A DNA stretch of 60,018 bases from JBKEDG01 sp047973085 (GTDB lineage Bacteria > Bacillota_I > Bacilli_A > JBKEDG01), in the NCBI GenBank assembly GCA_047973085.1, contig JBKEBI010000023.1:1-60018 (forward strand), read 5' to 3'. How positions within the stretch are numbered: position 1 is the stretch's first letter; every line of letters starts with the position of its first letter. This document shows, piece by piece, positions 33,999 to 44,061 of this stretch. Below the pieces are notes generated by a model. That model saw only the letters and a program-made list of their open reading frames with translations. It ran no database searches and was not told where the DNA came from. The position numbers and the translations under genes were made by a program.

Positions 33999-34361
33999 AT
34001 GAAAAGTATTGAGGAATTAAAAAAAATTCGTGAATCTGCTAAGCGAAATATTGATATGAGAAGCTCTAAAAACGGTTATCGTATTTTAGTTGGAATGGCA
34101 ACATGTGGTATTGCCTCAGGAGCTAAGCCAGTAATGGCAAAGTTTGTTGAAGAAGTGGCTAGAAAAAATCTTGAAAATGTTGTTGTTACTCAGGTAGGAT
34201 GTATTGGGAAATGTGCATATGAGCCGATTGTCGAAATAGTTGACTCTGAGGGTAGAAAGACAATCTATGCAAATGTTACTGAAGAGAAAGTTGTAGAAAT
34301 AGTTAATAGTCATATTGAAAACAATACGGTTGTTGATGAATACAAACTTTCAAATAACTAA
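33999..34361 (+). CDS. Small thioredoxin-like [2Fe-2S] ferredoxin in the hydrogenase operon
   Basis: A 120-residue protein with MATCGIASGA and QVGCIGKCAYEPIVEI, a thioredoxin-like ferredoxin similar to the N-terminal domain of the next protein. AGGAGG precedes ATG 33999. It is found in the same place in many bifurcating hydrogenase operons of clostridia and probably adds an electron transfer step. Only three Cys are clear in the motif region (C36, C67 and C71 by eye), so the cluster may be altered or absent. Confidence 0.8.
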   Translation: MKSIEELKKIRESAKRNIDMRSSKNGYRILVGMATCGIASGAKPVMAKFVEEVARKNLENVVVTQVGCIGKCAYEPIVEIVDSEGRKTIYANVTEEKVVEIVNSHIENNTVVDEYKLSNN

Positions 34362-34373
34362 GAAAGGGGAACC

Positions 34374-36164
34374 ATGATGTTAGAGAGAACTCAAGTATTA
34401 ATATGTGGTGGGACTGGCTGTTTAAGTTCTAAAGCATTAGAAATAAAAAATGAATTTGAGAAAAATCTAAAAGAATTAGGAATAAAAGATGAAGTTGGTG
34501 TAGTACTTACTGGTTGTTTTGGACTATGTGAGAAAGGACCAATTGTAATTGTTTATCCAGACGAAACATTTTATTCTAAAGTAAAAGTAGACGATGTTGC
34601 TAGAATTTGTGAAGAACATTTATATAAAGGTAGAATTGTAAAAGATCTAGTGTTTGAAGAAGTTTTAGAAGATGATATTGTAAAGGCATTTAATGATATT
34701 GGATTTTATCGTACTCAAAAACGTATTGCCCTTAGAAATTGTGGGGTAATTAATCCATTTGAAATAGAGGAATATATTGCTAATGATGGTTATTTTGCAC
34801 TTGCAAGTATTTTAGAAGAAAATACTCCTGAAGATGTAATTGATATTATGAAAAAATCTGGTCTTAGGGGACGTGGAGGCGGAGGATTCCCAACAGGAAT
34901 GAAGTGGGAATTTGCTGCAAAGGAAGAGTCTGAGCAAAAATATGTTTTGTGTAATGCAGATGAGGGAGATCCTGGAGCATTTATGGATCGTGCTATTCTA
35001 GAAGGTGATCCTCATAGTGTAATAGAAGCGATGGCGATTTGTGGATATGCAATCGGGGCTAGTCAAGGTTATTTTTATATTCGTGCGGAGTATCCAATTG
35101 CGGTAGAGCGTGTTGAGCATGCTCTAAAACAAGCATATGAGTATGGGTTGCTAGGTAAAAATATTTTTGACAGTGGTTTTTCGTTTGATTTGGAAGTAAG
35201 ACTTGGTGCTGGCGCATTTGTATGTGGTGAAGAAACAGCTCTAATTGCTTCAATTGAAGGTGAACGTGGGATGCCAAGAAACAAGCCACCATTTCCAGCT
35301 GTAAAAGGACTTTTCCAAGAACCAACTATTATTAACAATGTTGAAACTTTAGCTAATATACCTATAATTATTAATAAAGGTGCAGATTGGTACAGTTCAA
35401 TTGGTACAGAAGAGTCACCAGGAACAAAGGTATTTGCTTTAGGTGGAAAAATTGCGAATACTGGATTAGTAGAAGTCCCAATGGGAACAAAACTTCGTGA
35501 TATTATATATAATATTGGTGGAGGAATTCCAGAAGGGAAGGAATTTAAAGCAGTACAAACAGGTGGACCTAGTGGAGGGGTAATTCCAAAGGAACATTTA
35601 GATGTAGCTATTGAATATCAAACTCTTAAAGATATTGGAACAATGATGGGTTCAGGAGGAATGATCGTCCTTGATGAAACTGATTGTATTGTAGATATTG
35701 CGAAATTTTATTTGGAATTTACTTGTGAAGAATCGTGCGGTAAATGTACACCGTGTCGTGTAGGAACAACTCGTTTATTAGAAATTTTAGAAAAAATTAC
35801 TGAAGGTAATGGTACGGAAGAAGACCTTGTTACTTTAAAAAATCTTTCTGAAACAATTGTTGATACATCATTATGTGGACTTGGTAAAAGTGCACCTAAT
35901 CCAATTTTATCAACGCTAAATTATTTTTATGATGAGTATTTAGCGCATGTAAGAGATAAAAAATGTCCTGCGGGAGTTTGTCAAAATTTACTAGAAATTT
36001 TTATTACTGATAGTTGTATTGGTTGTACAAAATGTAGTAGAGTTTGTCCAGTTGACTGTATAGATGGAAAAGTTAAAGAGTTGCATGTAATTGATCAAGA
36101 TACGTGTATTAAATGTAGCGCTTGTATTGATGCATGTCCTGTAGATGCAATAATTAAAAGGTAG
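34374..36164 (+). CDS. hydB: NAD-dependent [FeFe] hydrogenase, NuoF-like flavoprotein subunit
   Basis: Holds FMN and the NAD(H) site, where electrons from NADH and ferredoxin are combined. In order over 596 residues: a thioredoxin-like [2Fe-2S] domain (1 to about 90), the 51-kDa fold with GLRGRGGGGFPTGMKW (FMN) and CGEETALIASIEG, an SLBB domain, an SCGKCTPCRVG [4Fe-4S] site, and two C-terminal [4Fe-4S] motifs (CIGCTKCSRVCPVDC, CIKCSACIDACPVDA). GGGGA suits ATG 34377 slightly better than 34374. Confidence 0.95.
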   Translation: MMLERTQVLICGGTGCLSSKALEIKNEFEKNLKELGIKDEVGVVLTGCFGLCEKGPIVIVYPDETFYSKVKVDDVARICEEHLYKGRIVKDLVFEEVLEDDIVKAFNDIGFYRTQKRIALRNCGVINPFEIEEYIANDGYFALASILEENTPEDVIDIMKKSGLRGRGGGGFPTGMKWEFAAKEESEQKYVLCNADEGDPGAFMDRAILEGDPHSVIEAMAICGYAIGASQGYFYIRAEYPIAVERVEHALKQAYEYGLLGKNIFDSGFSFDLEVRLGAGAFVCGEETALIASIEGERGMPRNKPPFPAVKGLFQEPTIINNVETLANIPIIINKGADWYSSIGTEESPGTKVFALGGKIANTGLVEVPMGTKLRDIIYNIGGGIPEGKEFKAVQTGGPSGGVIPKEHLDVAIEYQTLKDIGTMMGSGGMIVLDETDCIVDIAKFYLEFTCEESCGKCTPCRVGTTRLLEILEKITEGNGTEEDLVTLKNLSETIVDTSLCGLGKSAPNPILSTLNYFYDEYLAHVRDKKCPAGVCQNLLEIFITDSCIGCTKCSRVCPVDCIDGKVKELHVIDQDTCIKCSACIDACPVDAIIKR

Positions 36165-36171
36165 GTGCAAA

Positions 36172-37905
36172 ATGAAAATATTTATTAACGGAATAGAATT
36201 TGAGGCTACAAAAGGTGAAACAATTTTAGACGTAGCAAAAAGAAATGGCTTTCACATTCCTACTTTATGTCATTTAAAGCTTGAGGATATGTGTTATGAA
36301 AATAAACCTGTTTCTTGTAGAGTTTGTATGGTTGATGCAGGAACTAATGAAAATATGAACTTGGTACCAGCATGTGGAACAGAAGTATATGAAGGAATGG
36401 CTGTTGATACAGATACAGCAAAGGCAATTAATGCAAGAAGAACTAATGTAGAACTTTTACTTTCAAATCATCCAAATGATTGTTTATTTTGTGATCGTTC
36501 TACAAATTGTGATTTACAGAAGATGGCTTATGACTTAAATGTGAGAAATGTTAGATATAAAGGAAAAAAATCAGATTATGGAATTGATGCAAGCTCACCG
36601 TCAATCGTTAAAAATCTTGACAAGTGTGTACTTTGTAGAAGGTGTGAAAGTATTTGTCGTGAAGTACAGGCAGTTAGTGTTTATTCGGATATTAATCGTG
36701 GGTTTGAAACGGTTATTGCTCCAGCATTTAACAAACCATTACATGAAACAAATTGTACATTTTGTGGACAATGTGTGAGTGTTTGTCCAACAGCTGCGCT
36801 TACTGAGGTAAATAATGTTGGCAAAGTTTGGGATGTTATCAATGATTCAGATAAAATTGTAGTAGTACAAACAGCACCAGCAGTTCGTGTGGCGATTGCT
36901 GAAGAGTTTGGAGCAGAACCAGGAACAATTACAACTGGAAAAATGGTTGCTGCACAGAGAAGACTTGGCTTTGACTATGTTTTTGATACAAACTGGGGTG
37001 CAGATTTAACAATTGTTGAAGAAGCAAATGAAGTAATGCAAAGGCTTCAAGGGAAAGGTAGACTTCCGATTTTGACTTCTTGTTGTCCTGCTTGGGTAAA
37101 GTTTATTGAGCACCAGTTTCCTTCTTTAATTGATGTTCCTTCGTCATGTAAATCACCTCATGAAATGTTTGGAGCAATTACAAAGACATATTTTGCTGAA
37201 AAACTAGGGGTTAATCCAAAAGATCTTATTGTAGTTTCAGTTATGCCATGTGTTGCAAAAAAATATGAGGCAGCAAGATCAGAACTTGAAGCAGACGGGA
37301 ATCAAGATGTAGATTTAGTTATTACTTCTCGTGAATTTGCACGAATGGTTAAAGAGTCAGGAATTTCGTATATGGATTTACCTGATGAAGAATTTGATAA
37401 TCCTCTTGGAGAATCAACTGGAGCTGCGCAAATATTTGGTACGACAGGTGGAGTGCTAGAAGCAGCGCTTAGAACAGTTTCAAGTTGGTTAGGTGATGAT
37501 AGTGAAAAATCATTGAACTTTGAAAGTGTTCGTGGTTTAGATGGAATCAAAGAAGCATCTATTATGGCAGGAGATCGTGAAGTAAAAGTTGCGGCTGCTC
37601 ATGGGCTAGGAAATGCTAAGAAGCTTTTAAAAGATATTGAAAGTGGAAATAATAAATATGATGTTATAGAGATTATGGCATGCCCAGGTGGTTGTATTGC
37701 TGGTGGTGGTCAACCTTATCACCATGGTAATAGAGAAATTATAAAAAAACGTATGAACTCAATGTATGAAATTGATAATAAAAAACAAGTTAGAAGAAGT
37801 CATGAAAATGAAGACATTAAAAGAGTTTATGAAGAGTTTTTAGGTGAAATTGGCGGAGAGAAAGCTCACAAACTACTTCATACACATTATGTAAAAAGAG
37901 ATTAA
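36172..37905 (+). CDS. hydA: [FeFe] hydrogenase catalytic subunit
   Basis: Makes or consumes H2. An N-terminal [2Fe-2S] domain (CHLKLEDMC, CRVC) comes first, then a His-ligated [4Fe-4S] domain (HPNDCLFCDRSTNC) and two [4Fe-4S] clusters (CVLCRRCESIC, CTFCGQCVSVCP). The H-cluster motifs are complete: L1 TSCCPAWV, L2 MPCVAKKYEA and L3 ACPGGCIAGGGQP. A small-subunit-type tail ends the 577-residue chain. Together with the NuoE- and NuoF-like genes this is a group A3 (electron-bifurcating or confurcating) type set; direction of flow is inferred. Confidence 0.96.
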   Translation: MKIFINGIEFEATKGETILDVAKRNGFHIPTLCHLKLEDMCYENKPVSCRVCMVDAGTNENMNLVPACGTEVYEGMAVDTDTAKAINARRTNVELLLSNHPNDCLFCDRSTNCDLQKMAYDLNVRNVRYKGKKSDYGIDASSPSIVKNLDKCVLCRRCESICREVQAVSVYSDINRGFETVIAPAFNKPLHETNCTFCGQCVSVCPTAALTEVNNVGKVWDVINDSDKIVVVQTAPAVRVAIAEEFGAEPGTITTGKMVAAQRRLGFDYVFDTNWGADLTIVEEANEVMQRLQGKGRLPILTSCCPAWVKFIEHQFPSLIDVPSSCKSPHEMFGAITKTYFAEKLGVNPKDLIVVSVMPCVAKKYEAARSELEADGNQDVDLVITSREFARMVKESGISYMDLPDEEFDNPLGESTGAAQIFGTTGGVLEAALRTVSSWLGDDSEKSLNFESVRGLDGIKEASIMAGDREVKVAAAHGLGNAKKLLKDIESGNNKYDVIEIMACPGGCIAGGGQPYHHGNREIIKKRMNSMYEIDNKKQVRRSHENEDIKRVYEEFLGEIGGEKAHKLLHTHYVKRD

Positions 37906-37911
37906 TTTATT

Positions 37912-37938
37912 GCTAGGAGTAAAATCCTAGCTTTTTTT
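37912..37938 (+). terminator. Hydrogenase operon terminator
   Basis: GCTAGGA (37912-37918) pairs with TCCTAGC (37925-37931), followed by seven T. Confidence 0.88.
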
Positions 37939-37990
37939 ATTCTAAAAAGTTAAAATTCTGGGTTATTTTATAACTAAACATAGATTTTAA

Positions 37991-38092
37991 TTGACATTTA
38001 TCTAAGTTTATGTGTAGAATGGTATAAACATAGAATATTATATTGGGGCTATAATATTCTAAATATTTTAGTATATAAGCATACTAAAATAT
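37991..38092 (+). promoter_or_regulatory. Opp operon promoter and double-hairpin leader
   Basis: Consensus TTGACA (37991-37996), an 18-base spacer and TAGAAT (38015-38020). The leader then holds two perfect inverted repeats: 11 bp at 38032-38042/38050-38060 (loop TTGGGGC) and 12 bp at 38063-38074/38081-38092 (6-base loop). Neither ends in a T run, so they may be protein-binding sites or mRNA stabilisers. RBS AGGAGG lies just before oppA. Confidence 0.65.
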
Positions 38093-38150
38093 AATAAAAA
38101 AGCATAATTATTAATAAAAAATGATTATGGAAATATAAGGAGGATATAAA

Positions 38151-39911
38151 ATGAAAAACCTATTAAAGGTAATGTTAAGCTTAGTAGTCGCAGTAACACT
38201 TGTTGCTTGTGGTGGAGAGAAGAGTTCAGATTCAATTACTATTTTGTCTGGAGATATGAATATGGACATCTATCCTTACATAACAAACAATGCGTATGAT
38301 AATAATGTACGTAAAGCTGTATTGGGTAGTGATGGTAATGCTGCTGTCATGTATTTAGGTGAAGATGGAGAATTCTATTTGAATGAAACAATTACTAAAA
38401 GTGTTGAAACTGTTGAGAATGAAGATGGAAGTAAGACATTTAAAGTAGAAATAAATCCAGGTATTAAATTTTCTGATGGGGAAGAAGCAAAAGCAATTGA
38501 CTTTATTTCTTATTACTACTTCGTTGGTTCACAAGAAGGTAAGGAAGCTGGATTTAGTACTTCAATATTTTCACTTCTTGAAGGTGGTAGTGAGTATTTA
38601 AGTGGAGATGCGGATACTATTTCTGGTTTAGTAGCTACGGGTGATTATACATTTGAAGCAACATATTCAGCACATAACTTTCCATATTATTGGGAAAGTA
38701 GTTTACTTGCTGTATACTTTCCAATGAAAACAACTGATTTATTTGAAGATGGAGATATTACAAAAGCTCCGCTTGTTTCTGAGGTTGTAGATAATATTTC
38801 AATGCCAGTCGGTGCAGGACCTTATGTTGTTACAGAATATAAGAATGATCAATATATGGTTTTAGAAGCAAATGAACATTATATAGGGGATTATAATGGA
38901 GTTAAGCCTTCTATTGAAAAAATTAATATAAAAATTGCTCCAATGGATACAGATATGGAACAATTACTATCTGGAGATGGAGATTATTTAGGTGGAGTTG
39001 TTGAGACTGATAAGATCAATGCAGGTCTTGATGCAGACGGTATTGCATACAGTACATATTTACGTAATGGTTATGGTGCATTGATGTTTCATTCTGACAT
39101 GCCAATTATAGAAGATGTAAGAGTTAGACAAGCAATGGCTTACTTGCTAGATAGAGAAGAGTTTTTAGAAGCATTTACAGGTGGATATGCTGAACTTGTT
39201 CATGGTCCATATGGTCTTTCAATGACAGAAGTTGAAGAAAGTAGTGTAGTTCCTGAAGAGTTAAACTCATATGATTATGATGAGGCGAAAGTTGAAGAGT
39301 TATTAACAGCTGCTGGTTGGGGATATGACAAAAATGGAAATGAATGGAAAGCTGATGGGTCTGATTCTAATTTCCGTTATAATGAAGCAGGAGAAGAATT
39401 AAAGTTATATTGGAATGCAAGTGAAAGTGAATATACAGATAAATTAATGGCTGTAGTTGCTAATACATTCCCACAAGCGGGTATTAATTTAGTGGTAGAT
39501 GTGACAGATTTTGCTCCATTACTTGAAAATTACTACAATGATGCACAGTTAACTATTTCTGAAAGAAAGTATAGCATGTTTAATATGGCAAATACATTTG
39601 CATCACCAAATAATCCATATGCTGCTTCGTATCATTCTGATTATTATGGTACAAGCACTAATTCACTTCATATTAACGATCCTAAATTAGATGAGTTAAT
39701 TGATAATGTTAGATTTACGGATCCTGATGATAGAGAAGGATATATTGCTGCTTGGGATGAGATGCAAGCATATATGAATGAGCAAGTATATATGATTCCA
39801 CTATATTCAAATAACTATCATGACTTTTATAATGATAAGATAGAAAATGTTGTTGGTACTCCATTTTGGACGTGGGGAAATCAAATTCATACTTGGACTA
39901 TAGAAGAATAG
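38151..39911 (+). CDS. oppA: Oligopeptide ABC transporter, substrate-binding lipoprotein
   Basis: Captures peptides outside the membrane. Signal peptide with lipobox LVAC (lipid Cys at residue 20), then a family 5 binding fold of 586 residues, with FKVEINPGIKFSDGEEAKA and the common RVRQAMAYLLDREEF motif. Acidic and abundant in Tyr, as usual. A terminator-like hairpin follows before oppB, which would make the binding protein more abundant than the permease. Confidence 0.93.
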   Translation: MKNLLKVMLSLVVAVTLVACGGEKSSDSITILSGDMNMDIYPYITNNAYDNNVRKAVLGSDGNAAVMYLGEDGEFYLNETITKSVETVENEDGSKTFKVEINPGIKFSDGEEAKAIDFISYYYFVGSQEGKEAGFSTSIFSLLEGGSEYLSGDADTISGLVATGDYTFEATYSAHNFPYYWESSLLAVYFPMKTTDLFEDGDITKAPLVSEVVDNISMPVGAGPYVVTEYKNDQYMVLEANEHYIGDYNGVKPSIEKINIKIAPMDTDMEQLLSGDGDYLGGVVETDKINAGLDADGIAYSTYLRNGYGALMFHSDMPIIEDVRVRQAMAYLLDREEFLEAFTGGYAELVHGPYGLSMTEVEESSVVPEELNSYDYDEAKVEELLTAAGWGYDKNGNEWKADGSDSNFRYNEAGEELKLYWNASESEYTDKLMAVVANTFPQAGINLVVDVTDFAPLLENYYNDAQLTISERKYSMFNMANTFASPNNPYAASYHSDYYGTSTNSLHINDPKLDELIDNVRFTDPDDREGYIAAWDEMQAYMNEQVYMIPLYSNNYHDFYNDKIENVVGTPFWTWGNQIHTWTIEE

Positions 39912-39929
39912 AGTCTTTAAATTAAATTT

Positions 39930-39957
39930 AGGTGAGTTTATTCAACTCGCCTTTTTT
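39930..39957 (+). terminator. Intra-operon terminator between oppA and oppB
   Basis: A 9-bp stem with one G-T pair (39930-39938 with 39944-39952), a 5-base loop and six T. Probably partial read-through sets the ratio of binding protein to permease. Confidence 0.75.
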
Positions 39958-39988
39958 GAAAATATATTTAATTAAAATAGGAGGAAAA

Positions 39989-40981
39989 ATGGTTATATAT
40001 ATATTAAAAAGACTTATTCAGGCAGTTATTACTTTATTTATCATTAGTGTGCTTACATTTGGTATTAGTAGAGCGCTGCCAGGTGATCCATTAGCTAGTT
40101 ATTTTGATACATCAGTTACTAGAGGAATGAGTCCAGATGAAGTAAAAGAATATAGAGAAGAATTAAGAGAAATGCACGGATTAGATGATTCATATGTTGA
40201 TCAGTACATTTCGTGGCTTGATACAACATTTATAGAGAGAGACTTGGGATATTCGCTTAGTAAAAAAAGACCGAGTAGCCAAGTTATTGGAGAAGCGTTG
40301 AAAAATACAATTTATTTAGGAGGGGCTACATTTATATTTACTTTTATTGTTTCAGTTCCTCTTGGAATAATTGCTGCAGTAAAAAAAGGTACGATTATTG
40401 ATGACTTTATTAAAATATTTACAATACTTGGGATTTCACTACCTTCATTTGTTATAGGGATACTTTTAATTTATATTTTTGCAGGAATTTTAGGAATCTT
40501 ACCATTTAGTGGAATGACAGAAGTTGGTTTAAATCCTGAAGATGGTCTTGAATTTTATATGAGTTTGGGTAAACATATGATTCTTCCAATGTTAACTCTT
40601 GGAATTCCATCAATTGCATATCAAGTTAGGTATGTAAGGAATGCTATGCTTGATTGTTTAAGTCAAGACTATATTAGAACCGCAAGGTCAAAAGGGGTGT
40701 CGGGATCAAAAATTGTTATGAGTCATGCTTTTAGAAATGCTTTAGGAACAGTTGCTACTTTAGTAGTTTTATCACTTCCTACGGTGTTTAACTCTGGGAT
40801 AATTACAGAGTCGATTTTTGGATGGCCTGGTCTTGGCTCAGAACTTTTATCAGCAGTTACTAGTAGAGATAATGCTATTATGCTTAATATTGTAATGTTC
40901 TATGCATTTATTGCTGTAATGGCTACAATTTTAGCTGATATTGTACTTGCTATTGTAGATCCACGTGTAAAGTTGAGGTAA
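39989..40981 (+). CDS. oppB: Oligopeptide ABC transporter permease OppB
   Basis: A 330-residue permease with six helices and the family start (YILKRLIQAVITLFIISVLTF), a long outer loop after helix 1, and the EAA region (DYIRTARSKGVSGSKIVMSHAFRNA). ATG 39989 has AGGAGG 5 bases upstream; the ATG-less extension upstream is part of the terminator. Confidence 0.93.
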   Translation: MVIYILKRLIQAVITLFIISVLTFGISRALPGDPLASYFDTSVTRGMSPDEVKEYREELREMHGLDDSYVDQYISWLDTTFIERDLGYSLSKKRPSSQVIGEALKNTIYLGGATFIFTFIVSVPLGIIAAVKKGTIIDDFIKIFTILGISLPSFVIGILLIYIFAGILGILPFSGMTEVGLNPEDGLEFYMSLGKHMILPMLTLGIPSIAYQVRYVRNAMLDCLSQDYIRTARSKGVSGSKIVMSHAFRNALGTVATLVVLSLPTVFNSGIITESIFGWPGLGSELLSAVTSRDNAIMLNIVMFYAFIAVMATILADIVLAIVDPRVKLR

Positions 40982-40985
40982 TGGT

Positions 40986-41891
40986 ATGATGAGAAAAAGT
41001 AAAAAAAATATTGATAAATCACAAAGTCCTAAAAGAATAGTTTTTGATAACTTTATGGCTAAAAAAACAGCTGTAGTGGGAGTTATTATCTTTGCTTTGA
41101 TATTAGTTATTGTCTTGATTTTTCCAATATTTATAAAAACGGATATAAATAATATAGATCCTAGTAAAATATTTAACCCTCCAAGCAGTGAGCATTGGTT
41201 TGGAACAGATGAACTTGGTAGAGACTATTTTGCTAGAATTCTTATTGGTGGACGTGTAACGTTATTGTCATCATTTGTTTTAACTCTAGTTACGATGATA
41301 CTAGCTGTTGTTCTTGGTATTGTTGCTGGGTATTTTGGCGGAGTAATTGATATGTTAATTATGCGTAGTTCAGAAATCATTAGTTCGATCCCATTCTTAG
41401 CAATTGCGATTATGATAAGCGTAATCCTTAGAGAAGCAGAAATGGCTACGAACTTACGTATTGTGTATATTATGATTGTAATAGGTTTTATAAGTTGGGG
41501 TGGTTATGCTCGACTGATAAGAGCAAATGTCATGTCTCTTAGAGAAAGTGAATTTATGCTAGCAGCAAAATCATTGGGTATTAAACGCTTTAATCAAATG
41601 TTTAGACATTTACTACCTAATGTAATTGGAGTAGTTATTATAGGTACTGCGCTACGATTTGCGAGTGCAATTTTAGTTGAATCAGGTTTATCATTTTTAG
41701 GTCTTGGAACGCAAGAACCTGATGCTTCATGGGGAGCACTTATAAACAATGCAAGAAGTTTTACTACAATTAGTCAACGTTGGTGGATATGGGTTATTCC
41801 TTCTGCATTTATTGTCTTGACTGTGTTTTCTGTAAATTTAATTGGTGATGGATTAACAGACGCAATAAATCCAAAAGAGAATGAAAGGTAA
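40986..41891 (+). CDS. oppC: Oligopeptide ABC transporter permease OppC
   Basis: A 301-residue permease with N-terminal cytoplasmic segment, six helices, the family motif HWFGTDELGRDYFARI and an EAA loop (EFMLAAKSLGIKRFNQMFRHLLPN). It starts 5 bases after the oppB stop; ATG 40986 and ATG 40989 are both possible. Confidence 0.93.
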   Translation: MMRKSKKNIDKSQSPKRIVFDNFMAKKTAVVGVIIFALILVIVLIFPIFIKTDINNIDPSKIFNPPSSEHWFGTDELGRDYFARILIGGRVTLLSSFVLTLVTMILAVVLGIVAGYFGGVIDMLIMRSSEIISSIPFLAIAIMISVILREAEMATNLRIVYIMIVIGFISWGGYARLIRANVMSLRESEFMLAAKSLGIKRFNQMFRHLLPNVIGVVIIGTALRFASAILVESGLSFLGLGTQEPDASWGALINNARSFTTISQRWWIWVIPSAFIVLTVFSVNLIGDGLTDAINPKENER

Positions 41892-41900
41892 GGTGATAAT

Positions 41901-42893
41901 ATGGCATTATTAGAAGTGAAAAACCTGCATACTCATTTTCAAACAAGGGTAGGAACAATTAAATCTGTTAATGGAGTTGATTTTAATTTGGAGCAAGGGG
42001 TAACCCTTGGAATAGTAGGAGAGAGTGGAAGTGGTAAGAGCGTAACTTGTATGAGTATTCTTCAACTGCTTGATACTAATGGTGATATTGTTGAAGGAGA
42101 AGTTATTTTAGAAGGTAAAAATCTTACAAGATTATCTGAAAATGAACTTAGAGAAATTCGTGGTGATGATATCTCAATGATTTTTCAAGAACCAATGACT
42201 TCACTTAATCCGCTTCATAAAGTTTATAAACAAATTTCAGAAGTTATTATGTTGCATCAAAAGAAAACGAAAAAAGAAGCAGCTAGAATGTCTGTACAGT
42301 TATTAAAAGATGTAGGTATTCCAAATCCTGAGCAAGTTGCAAAGCAGTATCCATTTCAATTGTCTGGAGGAATGCGCCAACGTGTTATGATAGCAATAGC
42401 ACTTGCTTGTGAGCCAAAAATTCTTATTGCAGATGAACCAACGACTGCATTAGATGTTACAATTCAAGCGCAAATTTTACAATTGATAAATAATTTAAAA
42501 AAGCAAAATAATACATCTATTATTTTTATAACTCATGATTTAGCTGTTATAAGTGAGATGGCTGATGAAGTTATGGTAATGTACTGTGGGCGCGTTGTGG
42601 AAAAAGCTCCAGCAGATATTCTATTTTCTGATATGAATAACTCACACCCTTATCGTGAAGGATTGCTAGAGTCATTGCCGGCAACTGAGTATCATGAAGA
42701 TGAAGAGTATTTAAATGTAATCGAGGGAAGTGTTCCTGCTCCTTCTGAAATCCCAAAAGGGTGCGCATTTTGTACTCGCTGTAAATATGCAACAAAGAAA
42801 TGTGAAGAAGAAATGCCTGATTTACAGGAAGTAAATCCAAATCATTTTATTCGTTGCTTCTATCCTAGTAATAGAGGAGGACATAATGGCTAA
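41901..42893 (+). CDS. oppD: Oligopeptide ABC transporter ATPase OppD
   Basis: A 330-residue ATPase with Walker A GESGSGKS (about 40-47), the Q-loop MIFQEPMTSLNP, signature QLSGGMRQR, Walker B ILIADEPTTALD and the C-terminal oligopeptide-transporter domain with Cys cluster (CAFCTRCKYATKKC). It overlaps oppF by 8 bases. Confidence 0.94.
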   Translation: MALLEVKNLHTHFQTRVGTIKSVNGVDFNLEQGVTLGIVGESGSGKSVTCMSILQLLDTNGDIVEGEVILEGKNLTRLSENELREIRGDDISMIFQEPMTSLNPLHKVYKQISEVIMLHQKKTKKEAARMSVQLLKDVGIPNPEQVAKQYPFQLSGGMRQRVMIAIALACEPKILIADEPTTALDVTIQAQILQLINNLKKQNNTSIIFITHDLAVISEMADEVMVMYCGRVVEKAPADILFSDMNNSHPYREGLLESLPATEYHEDEEYLNVIEGSVPAPSEIPKGCAFCTRCKYATKKCEEEMPDLQEVNPNHFIRCFYPSNRGGHNG

Positions 42894-43881
42894 TATATTG
42901 GAAATAAATGAATTAAAGCAGCACTTTGTTGTTGGGAAAACAAAGCCTATTATAGGGTCTAAGATTAAAGTTTTAGCTAATGATGGAATTTCTGTTTCTA
43001 TTGCTGAAGGAGAAACTCTAGGTTTAGTTGGAGAAAGTGGTTGTGGAAAGTCAACTTTTGGTAGAACAATAACAAAGTTGTATAAACCTACAGCAGGAAC
43101 AATTTTATTTGATGGACAAAACATTACTGAAATGAAAGGTGAAAAATTGAGAAAGCTCCGTAAGGATTTTCAAATTATATTTCAAGATCCATACTCTTCT
43201 CTAGATCCTAAAATGACAGTTGGGGCAATTATTGGTGAAGCACTTGTAGAACATAAAATGTTTAAGTCAAATTCTGCAGAGCTTGAAAATTATATTATAG
43301 AAATAATGGAAAAATGTGGATTGGCAGGCTATATGATTAATAGGTACCCTCATCAATTTAGTGGTGGTCAAAGACAAAGGATAGGAATTGCTAGAGCAAT
43401 TGCTCTTAAGCCAAAGTTTATTGTTTGTGATGAAGCTGTAAGTGCACTTGATGTTTCTATTCAGTCACAAATAATTAATCTTTTAGTTGATTTACGTAAA
43501 GAATTCAATTTTACATATTTATTTATTTCACATGATTTAAATGTGGTTAGACATATAAGTGATCGTGTTGGTGTTATGTATCTTGGAAAAATTGTCGAAC
43601 TTGCTGATTCAAAGGATATTTATAATAATACGCTTCACCCATATTCAAAAATGTTGCTTGAAGCTGTTCCTAAAATTGATGGTGGTAAGGCAGATGACCA
43701 CGAGGTTATTCTTGGTGATATACCTTCAAATAGTAGTGTTAATCCAATTAAGGGGTGCAAGTTTCATACAAGATGTCCTATAGCAGAGAAGAAATGTAGT
43801 TTGGAAGTTCCTTTGCTTGAAGAAAAAGAAAAAAATCATTTTGTTGCATGTCACTTAGTGTGTAAAAATGAAGAGCTTTAA
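42886..43881 (+). CDS. oppF: Oligopeptide ABC transporter ATPase OppF
   Basis: A 331-residue ATPase pairing with OppD: Walker A GESGCGKST, Q-loop IIFQDPYSSLDP, signature FSGGQRQR, Walker B FIVCDEAVSALD and the C-terminal Cys motif (CKFHTRCPIAEKKC). AGAGGAGG lies before ATG 42886. Confidence 0.94.
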   Translation: MANILEINELKQHFVVGKTKPIIGSKIKVLANDGISVSIAEGETLGLVGESGCGKSTFGRTITKLYKPTAGTILFDGQNITEMKGEKLRKLRKDFQIIFQDPYSSLDPKMTVGAIIGEALVEHKMFKSNSAELENYIIEIMEKCGLAGYMINRYPHQFSGGQRQRIGIARAIALKPKFIVCDEAVSALDVSIQSQIINLLVDLRKEFNFTYLFISHDLNVVRHISDRVGVMYLGKIVELADSKDIYNNTLHPYSKMLLEAVPKIDGGKADDHEVILGDIPSNSSVNPIKGCKFHTRCPIAEKKCSLEVPLLEEKEKNHFVACHLVCKNEEL

Positions 43882-44050
43882 ACAACGAAGAGAAGAGGCT
43901 TTAAAAGAGGAAGAAAAATATATAAAATTTAGAAATGAACATGAATTTACTAAAGAAGAAGTTAACTTTATTATTAAAAGTGGAGTTATGTTTTTTCTGA
44001 TAATACTATTTATATGTGTATGCTTATTTGTTGTGGCATGGATGATTTAA
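43868..44050 (+). CDS. Small single-pass membrane protein
   Basis: A 60-residue protein: a highly charged N-terminal helix (KQRREEALKEEEKYIKFRNE) and one C-terminal membrane helix (about 38-59). ATG 43868 overlaps the oppF stop, so it would be translationally coupled; there is no clear RBS of its own. Not recognised. The coding frame shows normal composition for the region, and a terminator follows directly. Confidence 0.6.
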   Translation: MKSFKQRREEALKEEEKYIKFRNEHEFTKEEVNFIIKSGVMFFLIILFICVCLFVVAWMI

Positions 44051-44061
44051 TAAAATTTGAG

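Noticed and set aside
35059..35338. Minus-strand frames opposite hydB
   Set aside because: Two overlapping shadow frames inside a strongly conserved gene; no RBS.
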